From Stentor coeruleus (Eukaryota; Ciliophora; Heterotrichea; Heterotrichida; Stentoridae): DNA of 64,000 nucleotides. Of this stretch, positions 32,453 to 42,749 are shown one piece after another (the first letter of the stretch is position 1; the number at the start of each line of letters is the position of its first letter). Below the pieces are notes generated by a model that saw only the letters and a list, made by a program, of their open reading frames with translations, searched no databases and was not told the DNA's origin. Where the stretch lies: positions 62,001-126,000 of the forward strand of contig MPUH01000018.1 of the NCBI GenBank assembly GCA_001970955.1. The letters run 5' to 3'. Both the position numbers and the translations under genes were made by a program.

Positions 32453-32750
32453 ATTTTTATCATAATCAGCTATAGTTGTAGGAAATTTGTTTTAGAGAAA
32501 TGGGGTGAAATTAGATGATAGGCTTTTTTATGTTTTTGTATTGATTTTGCTATTTCTAAGGATTTAAGGAATATTTTTTATATGAAAATTAGGATGATTT
32601 TATGTGATACTTTAGGTTAAAGCTAGTTTAGGTTATGTTCCTATATAAAAAATCATAATATTTACTCTTAATCATATAAAACATATGTAAAACTCTTAAT
32701 AAAACCATATAATCTTACCTAAACTCAATACTCAAAATCTTTAATTTTCA

Positions 32751-33746
32751 TTATATTTGCTTCTGATAATACGCAAGTTCTTTAGTCAGTTCTTTCATCA
32801 AATCCTTATCCACTTTAGGTTGAGCTTTGAGTTGTTCGATTTGATTACTAAGCGCTTTAACTAAAATCTCTCTAATTTCAAGTAATGGTTTGCTAAAAAG
32901 GTTATCAAATGATGGGCAAGTATTTTGTGGTCTAAGATCCTTAATAAAACCTATATGATTTATGAAAATCCCAGAATATCCTGGTACTAACATGACCTTT
33001 TCAAAACCATCATCGTTAAAAGTAGGCTCAATACTCCAGTTTTCTTTAGTTACAAGGCGTAATTTAGCTTCTCTAAGTGCATCTATATAATTGTATTCCT
33101 GTGGAGGCCAATCATCAAGAGCATACCACCACCTTTGTAGTATTTTTGTGACCATTTCTGCTTTTTTTCTCTCTTTTTCATTAAACTCACTGTACTGAAC
33201 ATATTTTTTTTGATCTTTCGGCTTAGATTTTTCTTTTTTCCTTTTTTCAGACTCATCTTCGCGCTTTTTTATTTTTTTCATCTTCTTTTTCTCAGGGCTT
33301 TTCTCTGTTTTTTTGCTTTTGTGATCTGGAATCAGTCCTTGTTGCCTTTTAACTTCTAGTGCTTTTTTACCTACTAAGATTTCTTGTTTTTCATTTTCTT
33401 CATGCTGACTTGAAAAATCTTCGCTTTCTATGAAGTTTTCAGAGTTACTGGACTTGGCTGATTCCTCTGATGGAGTTTCTTTGATTTTTTTTCTTTTTTT
33501 TATGTAATGCTCTTCATCGGTTGAATGAGCTGACTCTTCTGAGCTTACAGGAGGCCCATAACGATCGTATTCAATCCTATCTGATATGAAATCATCCAAT
33601 GAATCATCTTCATCAAGATCAGGATGTTTTTCAGGAATTTTTTCTGTGAGTGATATGCTTTTTTTTTTAGGAATCAAGTCACTTGAAATTGTAGGGACGA
33701 CTTTGGACTTTAACTTTTTAAGCCTCTTTCTATGCTCACCTTCCAT
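32751..33746 (-). CDS. Conserved-looking protein with lysine-rich leader, function unknown
   Basis: 331 residues from the ATG at 33746; the frame is open seven codons further, but only to a TTG. Residues 1-190 are highly charged (many K, E and S clusters), of the kind seen in nuclear proteins. The C-terminal 140 residues form a compact domain: ILQRWWYALDDWPPQEYNY, then KLRLVTKENW, VPGYSGIFIN, DLRPQNTCPSFDNLF and a final helix. The Trp- and Pro-rich core suggests a real fold. I do not recognise it from any named family. Confidence 0.7.
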   Translation of the reverse strand: MEGEHRKRLKKLKSKVVPTISSDLIPKKKSISLTEKIPEKHPDLDEDDSLDDFISDRIEYDRYGPPVSSEESAHSTDEEHYIKKRKKIKETPSEESAKSSNSENFIESEDFSSQHEENEKQEILVGKKALEVKRQQGLIPDHKSKKTEKSPEKKKMKKIKKREDESEKRKKEKSKPKDQKKYVQYSEFNEKERKKAEMVTKILQRWWYALDDWPPQEYNYIDALREAKLRLVTKENWSIEPTFNDDGFEKVMLVPGYSGIFINHIGFIKDLRPQNTCPSFDNLFSKPLLEIREILVKALSNQIEQLKAQPKVDKDLMKELTKELAYYQKQI

Positions 33747-34158
33747 ATTTTTATAGTCACTAGACAATATCCAAGACTAAATTCCACGTATTATTTTGTC
33801 AAAATAATGAATACTCAAAGTTATTTTATTATGAGATGATAAGAAAGATTTGATGATGCCAAGTTCTTTCCCGCCTTTTAAGATCTTTATTATGTTTTTT
33901 AAGTAAAAATGGTGTCTAAATACTTTACATACAAAAATCTTATTGATGACTTTTATTTATGTTTATATTATATAATTATATATCAGAACATTATAATTCT
34001 TATATAAAAAATATAAGGTTTAATTTTTATAACATATGAATATGGTAATGATAAGTTTAAATAAGTTACTACAATACTTGATATAAAAACTTGGATATAA
34101 TAGTAAATCAATATAATAAATTTAATCATAATTAGTAAAAAAGGTATTACTTATACGT
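33747..34158. other. Gene-free spacer
   Basis: 412 bp between two minus-strand genes, AT-rich with several TA runs around 33960-34120. It is G-richer next to 33747. No ORF or RNA gene seen. Confidence 0.5.
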
Positions 34159-34662
34159 TCAAACACGTATTTTAGCTAAAACTTCATTACAAAAAGCTCT
34201 CAACCTTGTTGCATAAATTTTATCTATGCTTTTAGTCCCTCCTTTTGTAACTATTTTAGTCGCTTCTTCAAGAGACTGTAAAGATATCAAGTCACTAAGT
34301 TTCTCTGTTTTTTTTTCTTGTATATTTTTAAAATCAAAGTTATTAGAATGTCCAGATAGTTTTATAAGTTCAGTATTAGGTTTACTACAAATCTTTGGTG
34401 AAATTATTTTATTCTTAAAAACAGATGAGTACTTATAATTATTGTATCTCGGAGAAACTTCTTTTTTTGGTGTAATTGACCGCTCGATATAGTCTATATA
34501 ACTTTTGTGTTTAAGATTAAAATTGGATTTTTTTATGTAATCTGGAGTTTGTGGTTTTTGTTTAGATGATAAATTTTTAGAACTTAGGCTTAGTTCAAGT
34601 TTTGTCCGAAATTCTTTTAATCTTTGCCTTGAGCTTGAAGATAAAAAAGGGCTGGACTTCAT
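34159..34662 (-). CDS. Small basic protein, function unknown
   Basis: 167 residues, ATG to TAA, rich in Ser and Lys. A structured-looking C-terminal 50 residues (LSDLISLQSLEEATKIV, then IDKIYATRLRAFCNEVLAKI) is probably helical. It is divergent from the next gene with only 34 bp between the start codons, so both share a promoter region. Nothing recognised. Confidence 0.6.
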   Translation of the reverse strand: MKSSPFLSSSSRQRLKEFRTKLELSLSSKNLSSKQKPQTPDYIKKSNFNLKHKSYIDYIERSITPKKEVSPRYNNYKYSSVFKNKIISPKICSKPNTELIKLSGHSNNFDFKNIQEKKTEKLSDLISLQSLEEATKIVTKGGTKSIDKIYATRLRAFCNEVLAKIRV

Positions 34663-34696
34663 ATTTTATCTATATTCTTAAGTCCTGTAAATTTAA

Positions 34697-36106
34697 ATGC
34701 AAAAAGAAAAAATCGTTAAGTCTAGCATTTCCAGGTCATCAAGTTCAGAATCCTTAAAACTCAAAACCACTACAAGTAAAACTCTTCCCCATAACCCTGA
34801 ACAAAAATCTTCAAGAGAGTCTTCAATAAGTAGTTCAAAATCCCCACTTAAAAAATTTGAAACTAAAGTCCCAAGGCTTGATTTTGAAAAAGCTTTCATA
34901 AGACCAAAGCCAAGTTCAAAACCTATTAAAAGCAATAGTAGAGAAAAAATCTTAAAATTCCCAACTGAAGAATCTCAAGAAAATCCTATTAAACCTATGT
35001 TATATGAATATACACTATTAGATACTTTAACATCAAAATTTACTATAAAAACTATTGAATCTATGAAAAAAGAATACAATTTATCAATGTCAAATGAAAT
35101 TGTGTTTAGAAACTTCCTCGCAATTCTTTCACAAATAGATCCACTTTTCTATCAAAATAGACTTTTACGGTTTTCTATGAGTAAAGCTAGGGAGATTTTT
35201 AGTGTTTATACTTCTAGGCCAGGACAAGTTTTACAGACACTTAAAATCTTATCGAAGCTTTGTGAAAATACTAAAGTGCCTAAGCTTGTGATATCACAAT
35301 GCAAAAAGGAGATTAAAAATATTGATAAAAGCAAACTTAAAGGGTCAGCTTCAGATACTTTAGAAGCTTTAAAAATTGTTATCAGAATCCAAAACAAACT
35401 CTATAAACCTATTAAAAAAAATAATTTCCCTGGGTTAAAAGAATGTGATTTCAACAAGCAAAACCTAGAAAGTTTTGCAACTGAAGATAAAAACTACGAG
35501 ATGAGTATTATTGATATAAATACTTTCACTACTGAAGGAGAAGGAAGATCATATTCACCTAATTTCGGTTTAGAAGAAAACAAAACCTTACCTTTAAACA
35601 CTATAAATTCAAACGACCAAAACAAGAGTTCAAAGAAAAAAATCTTAGAGCAACTTTATTCAAAACTCAGTGATCCAAGTATTAATAAAAGTTTTGATTC
35701 AAGCATTGAAAGTAAAGAAAATCCTATAAAATGCCAAGAAAATATAGAAGTTCATACAAAAATACCTGAAAACTCAAGTAAAAAACCTAAGGAAGGAATA
35801 AAAATCAAACCAGCAAGAAGATCAAATTCAAACTCTGGAATTCCAAGTTATATGCGCGGTTTAAATCGGCCATTAGACATCAGCCAAAACTCTCCAAAAC
35901 AGGTTCTTAAAAAAAGAAAGTCAGAAATAAGGAAAAACCAATTGGAAGAGTTAAAAAAAGTAATAATTATATAGAAAAAAACCCCAGCCAAAACCCAAAA
36001 AACAAAAGAAAACTTATCTGAAACAAAAATAAAACAAGATAGACAGAATTCAAAAGAAACTATTAAACAAAAGAAAATACTTGAAACAAGTTTGACTGAT
36101 ATTTAA
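34697..36106 (+). CDS. Protein of unknown function with a helical domain between disordered arms
   Basis: Exons 34697-35959 and 35975-36106 give 464 residues. Residues 1-95 are Ser/Lys-rich. Residues about 96-235 look like a compact helical domain (SNEIVFRNFLAILSQIDPLFYQ, split over two helices, then VLQTLKILSKLCEN), perhaps of armadillo or similar type. The remainder is low in complexity and basic. The second exon adds 43 lysine-rich residues. It is divergent from the small basic protein at 34662. No family recognised. Confidence 0.72.
35960..35974 (+). other. 15-nt intron
   Basis: Reads GTAATAATTATATAG, with A at position 10. It sits between Lys codons near the C-terminus; the exon that follows is open for 43 codons. 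Confidence 0.85.
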
Positions 36107-36184
36107 ATATAGGATTTGTAGTTTTTAAATATAGTTTAGTTAATTTCTTATGAAAAATCAAGGAAAAACATAAAAAATATATAA

Positions 36185-36571
36185 TTAAGTATTGATAATA
36201 CTTTCTAAGATAATTTTTTCATCTTTTGTTTTCAAAGATTTAAGTTGCTGCCAATTGTAATATAAAAGTGCTGTTAAAGCAATAAATATAGCCCAAAGTT
36301 GAGTGAAAAAATTGTTACTTTTTCTTCCTTTAGGTTGACAAGATGAGATGTAAAAAATATCTTGTGTGTTGTTAAGATTACTTGTCATTGTGCAGTAAAT
36401 CTTTTGAATAAACCCTGTTTCATAACAACTGTCAATTTGTCTAAGCTCACTAAATAAACACTCATTGCATGGACCTTTATTGTTACATACAGGGTCAGAA
36501 TAAATCTCATAGTTAAAAGGAAGTTGTTGGGCTAAAGATAAAAATCCATATATGAAGAGTCCAAAAATCAT
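36185..36571 (-). CDS. JTB: JTB-like single-pass membrane protein
   Basis: 128 residues. A signal peptide (MIFGLFIYGFLSLAQQ) is followed by a cysteine-rich luminal segment and one transmembrane helix at about 90-108. The pattern CNECLFSELRQIDSCYETGF-IQKIYC, then SSC, then a hydrophobic helix and a short charged tail follows the JTB order (C-x2-C-x9-C-x3-TGY-x2-KI-x-C, then SC). JTB in animals is a small membrane protein with reported roles in mitochondria and cytokinesis. The similarity is short, so the call is moderate. It is convergent with the preceding gene, with 78 bp between stops. Confidence 0.6.
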   Translation of the reverse strand: MIFGLFIYGFLSLAQQLPFNYEIYSDPVCNNKGPCNECLFSELRQIDSCYETGFIQKIYCTMTSNLNNTQDIFYISSCQPKGRKSNNFFTQLWAIFIALTALLYYNWQQLKSLKTKDEKIILESIINT

Positions 36572-37355
36572 TTTATTTTATATATGCAAATTGAATGTAT
36601 TAGCTTAAAGGTATTGAGGATCTAATAGAATTTAAGATTTTTTAGATGTATATTGAATTTATATTTATGTATATATAATAAACATTAGAATTATTGTAGT
36701 AAATATTTAAATGAAATAATAACATAAACATTAGGTAAAGAAAACTAGATACCTATAAATATCAGGCAAGTATATTAGGTTATTAGCACAGGAAAATATA
36801 ATTCCAGTTATACAGTTTGTTTTTGCATCTCTATTATATATTTTTAATTCTCTAATCTATAAGCACATAATTCTAAATAATCCTTGCCTCCAAATCATAA
36901 ATGGCCTTTCTTTTATGACTTTTAATAATTTATTAATCCAAAATTCACAATGATTTATTATAGTCCCAAATCACTACCCAAAATATTTCCATATAATTAT
37001 CATACATAATTACCCATATACCTAAACTAATTTCAATCTAAACAAAATCAATCCTATTTTTCCTTCCAAGCACCCCCATAAGCAAAAACCCCATAAAGCC
37101 TTAAATAAAATCTCTAACCCCTATCTAAATTCCAAAAATCCTGATAATGATTCCTTTCACGCATATCCTATTTAAACATATATTTTTTTTATCAATATAC
37201 AAATACTGGTTGTCAGTGACTTTCTCCATATACTCATACATTTTATCATCTTCAAAAATCTTATCTGACAAATACTTCCCATAATACTAAAACCTTTATT
37301 TTATCCACTAAAATCATCTCCTGAATGCAAACTTCGAAAATTTATTCTTATATTT
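36572..37355. other. Gene-free region with strong C-rich right half
   Basis: 784 bp between divergent start codons. Bases 36572 to about 36680 are G-richer. From about 36840 to 37340 the + strand is C-rich and G-poor, including runs of C around 37070-37095. No ORF or RNA gene. Confidence 0.6.
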
Positions 37356-38372
37356 ATGGTAGAAGAAAGAAATATAGAAGCTCTTAGACTTGATTGTGCT
37401 TTAGGTTGCGTTATTGGAGCTTTCATCGGTGACGCTTTAGGTTCTGCATTAGAATTCAAATCCACTATAACTTCTGAGTTACTAACAAAAGCTCTAGAAA
37501 TGCCTGGAGGCATATACAACAATGCACCAGGTCAAGTAACAGATGACTCTGAGCTGGCAATGTGTCTGCTCACAGCTTTAAATGAAACAGCTCCTGACTT
37601 TTCATTAGAGAATATTGCCAAATACTACAAATATTGGATAAATTCAAGACCTTTTGATATAGGGTCAACTATAGCTAGTGCACTTTTACCTTTAAGAGAT
37701 GAAGAAGAAGACTTAGCAAATGTTGCAATTCATGCTTCAGAATACTTTAATATTGGCTCTAAAAGCAATGGAAGCCTTATGCGAGCATCACCTTTAGCTG
37801 TATTTTGCCGCAAACTTTCAGTTGATGAGATAATCGATATAGTATCAAAAGAAGTAAGCTTAACACATTCGAATCAAACTATTATTCAATCAGAATGTCT
37901 TTATATAATTTTTATTGCTCATCTTATTCAAAATCCTCATGACAAACAGGGAGCATGGAATAAAGCAATGGATTATCTAAATAATTGTAATGATGAAGTT
38001 AAGCAATGGGTTCATGATATAAATAACTCACCACCAATGCCTGGAAATCCTATGATGGGTTTTGCGAAAATTGCATTTGATCATTCGTTTAGACAAGTTA
38101 TGAAAACTGGGATTAATTTTGAGACGGCGATGAGAGAAATTTTAGTTATTGGAGGAGATACTGATAGTAATGCGGCTATTGTTGGGGCTATTGTAGGTGC
38201 TTATGTTGGATATAGGGAATTACCTGATAACTGGAAAATTAAAGTGGAAAAGTTTAATTCTTTGACTATGAAAGGGATTAGGAGAGAAGGAGAGTTTTTG
38301 AACCAGACGCTGGTTAATGAAAAAGTTAGGAGTTTATTTGAAAAAGCTCCTGAAAGCATTCGACGTAGTTAA
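37356..38372 (+). CDS. ADP-ribosylglycohydrolase (DraG/ARH family), first of a tandem pair
   Basis: 338 residues. It shows the family's metal-binding and active-site blocks: GAFIGDALGSALEF at about 18, GQVTDDSELAMCLL at about 60, SNGSLMRASPLAVF at about 140, and GGDTDSNAAIVGAIVGAYVG near 265-285. These coordinate two magnesium ions and remove ADP-ribose from proteins or small substrates. All acidic ligands appear present. Start at the ATG just before VEERNIEALRLDCALG. It is about 60 percent identical by eye to the next gene, so a recent local duplication is likely. Confidence 0.93.
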   Translation: MVEERNIEALRLDCALGCVIGAFIGDALGSALEFKSTITSELLTKALEMPGGIYNNAPGQVTDDSELAMCLLTALNETAPDFSLENIAKYYKYWINSRPFDIGSTIASALLPLRDEEEDLANVAIHASEYFNIGSKSNGSLMRASPLAVFCRKLSVDEIIDIVSKEVSLTHSNQTIIQSECLYIIFIAHLIQNPHDKQGAWNKAMDYLNNCNDEVKQWVHDINNSPPMPGNPMMGFAKIAFDHSFRQVMKTGINFETAMREILVIGGDTDSNAAIVGAIVGAYVGYRELPDNWKIKVEKFNSLTMKGIRREGEFLNQTLVNEKVRSLFEKAPESIRRS

Positions 38373-38507
38373 GTATGAGTTTATTTAGAATGTTTTAGTT
38401 TTTTTGATAAGAAGTTAAATTTGCATTTTTTTGCGGAGTATTTTTATATAGAAAAAACCTGATTTTAATAGAATTTTGTAGCATATAAAAATCTTATAAG
38501 GGATATA

Positions 38508-39530
38508 ATGATAAGTATTATGGATGATGATATAGAATATCAAAGACTGAATTGCGCTTTAGGATGTGTTATTGGAGCTTTTATTGGTGATGCTTTAGGC
38601 TCAGCGCTTGAATTCCAAACTTGTGTAACACAAAATATGCTTATCTCAGCTTTGTTAATGGATGGGGGAATTTTTGGTAATGGCCCTGGACAAGTGACTG
38701 ATGATTCTGAGTTGGCTATGTGTATACTTACAGCATTGTCAGAAACTGCTCCTAAATTCAATCCAGACCTTATTGGAAAATATTATAAAGATTGGATTAT
38801 TTCTAAACCATTTGATATTGGAAGAACTACAGCTTTGGCTTTAAGACCATTAATGAATGTAACTGATAATTTTTGGAGTTGTGCATCAGAATCAGCTCGA
38901 ATACATAATAAAGATTCTCAAAGCAATGGAAGTTTTATGAGATCCTCACCTTTAGCTGTATTTTGTCGCAAACTTACATTTGCTGAATTAAAAGAAGTTG
39001 TTATTGATGATGTATGCATGACTCATTCAAATAAAATAGTACAAGATACTGAATGTTTATATATTCGTTTTATCTCTTATCTTATTCAAAACCCTAAAGA
39101 CAAAGATAATGCTATAATAGATTTATTTAACTGTCTGAATGAAGTAGATAATGAAAATACTAGAAAGTGGATTCAAGATGCCTTCAGTAGTCAACCTATG
39201 AATACTAATGATCAAATGGGTTGGGTAAAAATTGCTTTTGATTATGCTTTTAAACAGATTAGAAAACATGAAATAAATTTTACTCAGGCTATAAGTGAAA
39301 TTCTATCACTTGGAGGAGATACTGATACTAATGCTGCTATTGTTGGGGCAATGATTGGAGCTTATGTCGGGTATGATAATTTAAATGATGATTGGAAAAA
39401 AAAGGTAGAAGGTTTTGATTCTATGAGTATGCGTGGAATTCAAAGAGAAGGTGAATTTCTTAATCAAACATTAGTAAAGAAAAAAGTTCAGAATATTTTT
39501 GCTAACTCTCCTGATTATTTGATTAGATAA
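38508..39530 (+). CDS. ADP-ribosylglycohydrolase (DraG/ARH family), second of a tandem pair
   Basis: 340 residues (336 if the second Met is used, which lines up better with the neighbour). The same blocks are present: GAFIGDALGSALEF, GQVTDDSELAMCIL, SNGSFMRSSPLAVF and GGDTDTNAAIVGAMIGAYVG. It starts 135 bp after the stop of its paralogue. Both copies have intact metal ligands, so both are probably active. The most divergent part lies at about residues 110-135 and 185-235, where substrate loops may differ (inference). Confidence 0.93.
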   Translation: MISIMDDDIEYQRLNCALGCVIGAFIGDALGSALEFQTCVTQNMLISALLMDGGIFGNGPGQVTDDSELAMCILTALSETAPKFNPDLIGKYYKDWIISKPFDIGRTTALALRPLMNVTDNFWSCASESARIHNKDSQSNGSFMRSSPLAVFCRKLTFAELKEVVIDDVCMTHSNKIVQDTECLYIRFISYLIQNPKDKDNAIIDLFNCLNEVDNENTRKWIQDAFSSQPMNTNDQMGWVKIAFDYAFKQIRKHEINFTQAISEILSLGGDTDTNAAIVGAMIGAYVGYDNLNDDWKKKVEGFDSMSMRGIQREGEFLNQTLVKKKVQNIFANSPDYLIR

Positions 39531-39654
39531 ATAGATTAGTTTTCAATAGAAAGCTTATAAATAGAGTATTTTAAGGTATGAATATCTAATTCTAAAAAAA
39601 AATGATTCTATTTAAGTTGCTTATGATAATTGTATTCTAATCTTATAAAGCAAA

Positions 39655-40365
39655 ATGGGGTGTATTGAAGTAAAAAACAAATCAGAAGAAATATTAATCC
39701 AAGAAGCAGAACATGTTCTTAACTTAAAAAAACAAAAAAGTATTCAAGTTGATTCTGTAATTCGTAAATTTTCTCTAAACGGGCAAGTTACATCAGTTCA
39801 ACTAAATCGTATTTCTAGTCATTTAAAACTTCAGACAAAAAACTTATTCCCCTTCATAAAAATAGATGAATTCTATGGAAAATTAAGAGATATTAATGGG
39901 AATTATGACCTTAAAGACTTGTTAGTTATTGGAATTCTACTTTCAGATGGTGAGTCAAGTACAAAAGCTGGACTTTTATATCAAATATTTGATGAAGAGC
40001 TCACAGGACATATGAGTTTAAGTAAAGTTAAAAATCAATTGCTTTATAAACTGGTAATACATTCATGTTCAAGTCTACCAAAACTTGTATCTCCTAGACA
40101 GGCTTCAAATGTGAATTTGGAAAAAATTGAAAAATACTCTGATTGCTTGATAGAAAAAAAAGATACCTGTATTAATTCTGTTGCTGAAAGACTTGCTGTA
40201 AATGGTAATGATGTGACAGAAATTACTTTTACTGAAGTGTTTCGTACTTTTAGACAGGGGAAATTAACTTCTTCTGTGGGATGGAGAGCTTTTCTATATG
40301 AAAAATACTTATGTGAGAACTCTAAAATATTGGTATCAACTCCTGCTATCACTGAGAGTAAATAA
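39655..40365 (+). CDS. Protein with degenerate EF-hand-like pair and acylation-type N-terminus
   Basis: 236 residues. It starts MGCIEVKN, with Gly2 and Cys3, a common myristoyl/palmitoyl pattern (inference). Residues about 90-135 (YDLKDLLVIGILLSDGESS, then LLYQIFDEELTGHMSLSK) resemble EF-hand helices with loops of calcineurin-B type but without the full set of calcium ligands. The remainder is helical. It could be a membrane-attached calcium-sensor relative. No orthologue recognised. Confidence 0.6.
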   Translation: MGCIEVKNKSEEILIQEAEHVLNLKKQKSIQVDSVIRKFSLNGQVTSVQLNRISSHLKLQTKNLFPFIKIDEFYGKLRDINGNYDLKDLLVIGILLSDGESSTKAGLLYQIFDEELTGHMSLSKVKNQLLYKLVIHSCSSLPKLVSPRQASNVNLEKIEKYSDCLIEKKDTCINSVAERLAVNGNDVTEITFTEVFRTFRQGKLTSSVGWRAFLYEKYLCENSKILVSTPAITESK

Positions 40366-40622
40366 TCTTTACAATAATTATCACTCATCCTTCATTTTTC
40401 TATATGCATGCTAAATTTATTTGTTTTAATCATCTTAAATATATATTTTCGTTTAAATGTGCCCTTGCAAAATCCTCTCAATTCCATAAAACTAAAAAAA
40501 AACTTAGTTTTTCAAATCAATCATTTAATAAATCTAATCTTTTAACTCTCTCATGTAATAAATTATAAAGCCTTCAATTACAATAAACTATGCTAAAAAT
40601 TAATTTCTGACACTTTATATAA

Positions 40623-41117
40623 ATGGTGAAATTACTTAGTCTATTAGTTATCAGTTTCCTTATTTGTTCGCCTAGTGCATATTTCCACCCTAAGCAATGC
40701 CTTGAAGACACAATAGCTTTAGAGACTAAATTACTGAAAATGGCTTCAGAATTTGCATCACTTGGGCTATTTGAGCAAGGAATTATTTCTTTGAAAGAAG
40801 CTTGGAAAATTGTCCCTCAATGGCTTATTGATTGTGTTCCTTTTATTGTTATACCTGATCAATATTATGAAATAGACTCTCTTGAAGCAGAAGATTTAGG
40901 CGAAAATGCAATTATCAATGGAGTTTTAGTGTATCTTGATAGGTCTATTTATGGACAAGAGTTTAGAGATTGTACTTCAGGTCTATTGTATTTGAGTCAT
41001 AAATTTAGTGAAATTTCATTGTGTATTCAAAAAGGAGACTATCAGAGAATGGCTGACATATTGATGGAACTTGGGCAGTCTGGATATGAGATAGCAAGAT
41101 TATGTGAGAGGAACTAG
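40623..41117 (+). CDS. Small secreted protein, function unknown
   Basis: 164 residues with a clear signal peptide (MVKLLSLLVISFLICSPSA). The mature part is helical with about five cysteines (ECLED-type start QCLEDT, then DCVPF, DCTSG, SLCIQ and RLCERN), which could form disulphides. No transmembrane segment after the signal. No known domain. Confidence 0.7.
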   Translation: MVKLLSLLVISFLICSPSAYFHPKQCLEDTIALETKLLKMASEFASLGLFEQGIISLKEAWKIVPQWLIDCVPFIVIPDQYYEIDSLEAEDLGENAIINGVLVYLDRSIYGQEFRDCTSGLLYLSHKFSEISLCIQKGDYQRMADILMELGQSGYEIARLCERN

Positions 41118-41417
41118 TTTAATTTAGTAAGTATTTCATATAATTTTAGCTAAAATCATGTTTAAATTGGATTAAAAATTAACTTTTATCATAGTTTATC
41201 AATAAATATATATATGTAAAATAAAATATTTATATTATAAGTATGCACCAAAAATATAATTATTCTAAAGAAACCTCTAAAAACAATCAATCTTACATGA
41301 AAATATTTCTAGTTGTTTCACATACTTAATCATAAATTTCCTCCAAAAATTCATCAACACTTATATCTTACTCAACCACACAAATCTTCTTCCTTAATCA
41401 AAATCATAATAATAATC
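41118..41417. other. Gene-free spacer
   Basis: 300 bp. The first part is AT-rich and slightly G-rich, and from about 41260 to the ATG at 41418 it is C-rich and G-poor. Nothing else seen. Confidence 0.5.
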
Positions 41418-42649
41418 ATGCAAAAAGAAGCTCCAGCATGGACAATGGGAAGTAGAAAATTCTACATCCATCAAGAAGTAACACCAGGTCCTGGTACCTA
41501 TGCAATTTCCCCAATAGACTCTGGGCCAAATTTCCATATGGGTCGTTCAGAAAGAGCCTCAATCTCTATGAACAAAGAGATCCCAGGCCCGGGTTCATAC
41601 TCTCCTAAAAAGTATCTTCCCTTCCAAGGTAACACTTTGTAAATCATATTCAGTATGCCAACCTCACAACGTAGTGAACTTGTAAGAAATATTGACATTC
41701 CAGGTCCAGGTCAATATACATCACAAGTAAAATCTGAAGGTCCAGCTTATACCTTACGTAGTAGAAGAAACCTAAATGATAAAGATAAAGTCCCAGGTCC
41801 AGGCCAATACAACCCAGGCTACAATTACTCATTAGAAAAACCCCCTAGTTTTACTTTAGGTACAGCAAAAAGAAACACTTCCTTAGCTTCTAACCGAGCT
41901 CCAGGTCCAGGTAATTACAATTTTAAAAACACTTTATCAGGTCCAAATTGGGGTTTTGGTTCAAGTGCCCGTTCAGTATCTTCTGACAATACTATCCCAG
42001 GTCCTGGCAGTTATTCAGTAAACCCAAAAACCACAAACATTTCCTTTTCTATGACCCCAAGAAGATCAACCCAAGACAATATGCTTGGAACTCCAGGTCC
42101 AGGTACTTATGATTATTTTTTAAAGGAAGGTTCACCGAAGTTTTCCTTATCAAAAAGTAAGCGAAAAAGCTTAAGTAACGAATCTTTAGCCCCTGGTCCA
42201 GGGGCTTATTCACCAGAAATTCCAAAGTCCAATCATAAAAATACGTGTAATTAATTGATAGATTCAGTACAGCTGCAAGACAGCCTTTAGAAATACCAAA
42301 ACCTACTCCAGGTCCAGGGAATTACAACCCAATTAATCTAGAAAATAGTCCTAGATATTCTTTAAGGTCAAGACCAGTTGAAAAACTTAACAATAACTCA
42401 CCTGGACCAGGAAAATATAATCCAAATGCTTATTATGTATTAGAAAATACACCTAAAGTTGCCCTTGGAAGGACTGAAAAAAATTTCGAAACTGACTTAG
42501 AAAGAATAGGCAAGTTTATACCTGGGCCTGGAACTTATGGTACAAGCTCAACACTTGCTGGGCCAAAATGGGGATTCGGGTCAAGTCCAAGGGCAAAAGA
42601 TAAAAATCATAATGTCCCAGGTCCAGGTGCATATAACTTAACTAAATAG
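41418..42649 (+). CDS. SHIPPO-repeat (STPGR/ODF3-type) ciliary protein
   Basis: Exons 41418-41638, 41654-42244 and 42262-42649 give 399 residues. Twelve PGPG-x-Y repeats are spaced about 30-35 residues apart, each followed by a segment such as YTLRSRR or FSMTPRR, which is the SHIPPO/STPGR pattern of ODF3 and related microtubule inner proteins. Such proteins bind inside doublet or cortical microtubules. The start is the Met in MQKEAPAWTMGSRKF; an upstream ORF extension is low in complexity. The second junction is unusual: an intron of 17 nt without the usual A is needed (see findings). Otherwise the frame would break there. Confidence 0.85.
41639..41653 (+). other. 15-nt intron
   Basis: Reads GTAAATCATATTCAG, with A at position 10. 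It splits a Phe codon and joins two SHIPPO-repeat segments in frame. Confidence 0.92.
42245..42261 (+). other. Putative 17-nt intron
   Basis: Reads GTGTAATTAATTGATAG. Its removal keeps the frame and joins HKN-T to FSTAARQPL. It does not start GTA and lacks the usual A six bases from the 3' end, so a sequence error is the alternative. Confidence 0.45.
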
Positions 42650-42749
42650 CTCAAATCCTATATCCCAGGAGAAAATTGAAGAAAAAATCAATAAATGGTT
42701 TTTTCAGTATAAAATTTTTTTTTTCATATAAAAACTAAGATTTAACTAT

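Noticed and set aside
37356-39530. Toxin-antitoxin-like defence module around the ADP-ribosylglycohydrolases
   Set aside because: There is no ADP-ribosyltransferase next to them, and the neighbours are ordinary host genes with the same composition.
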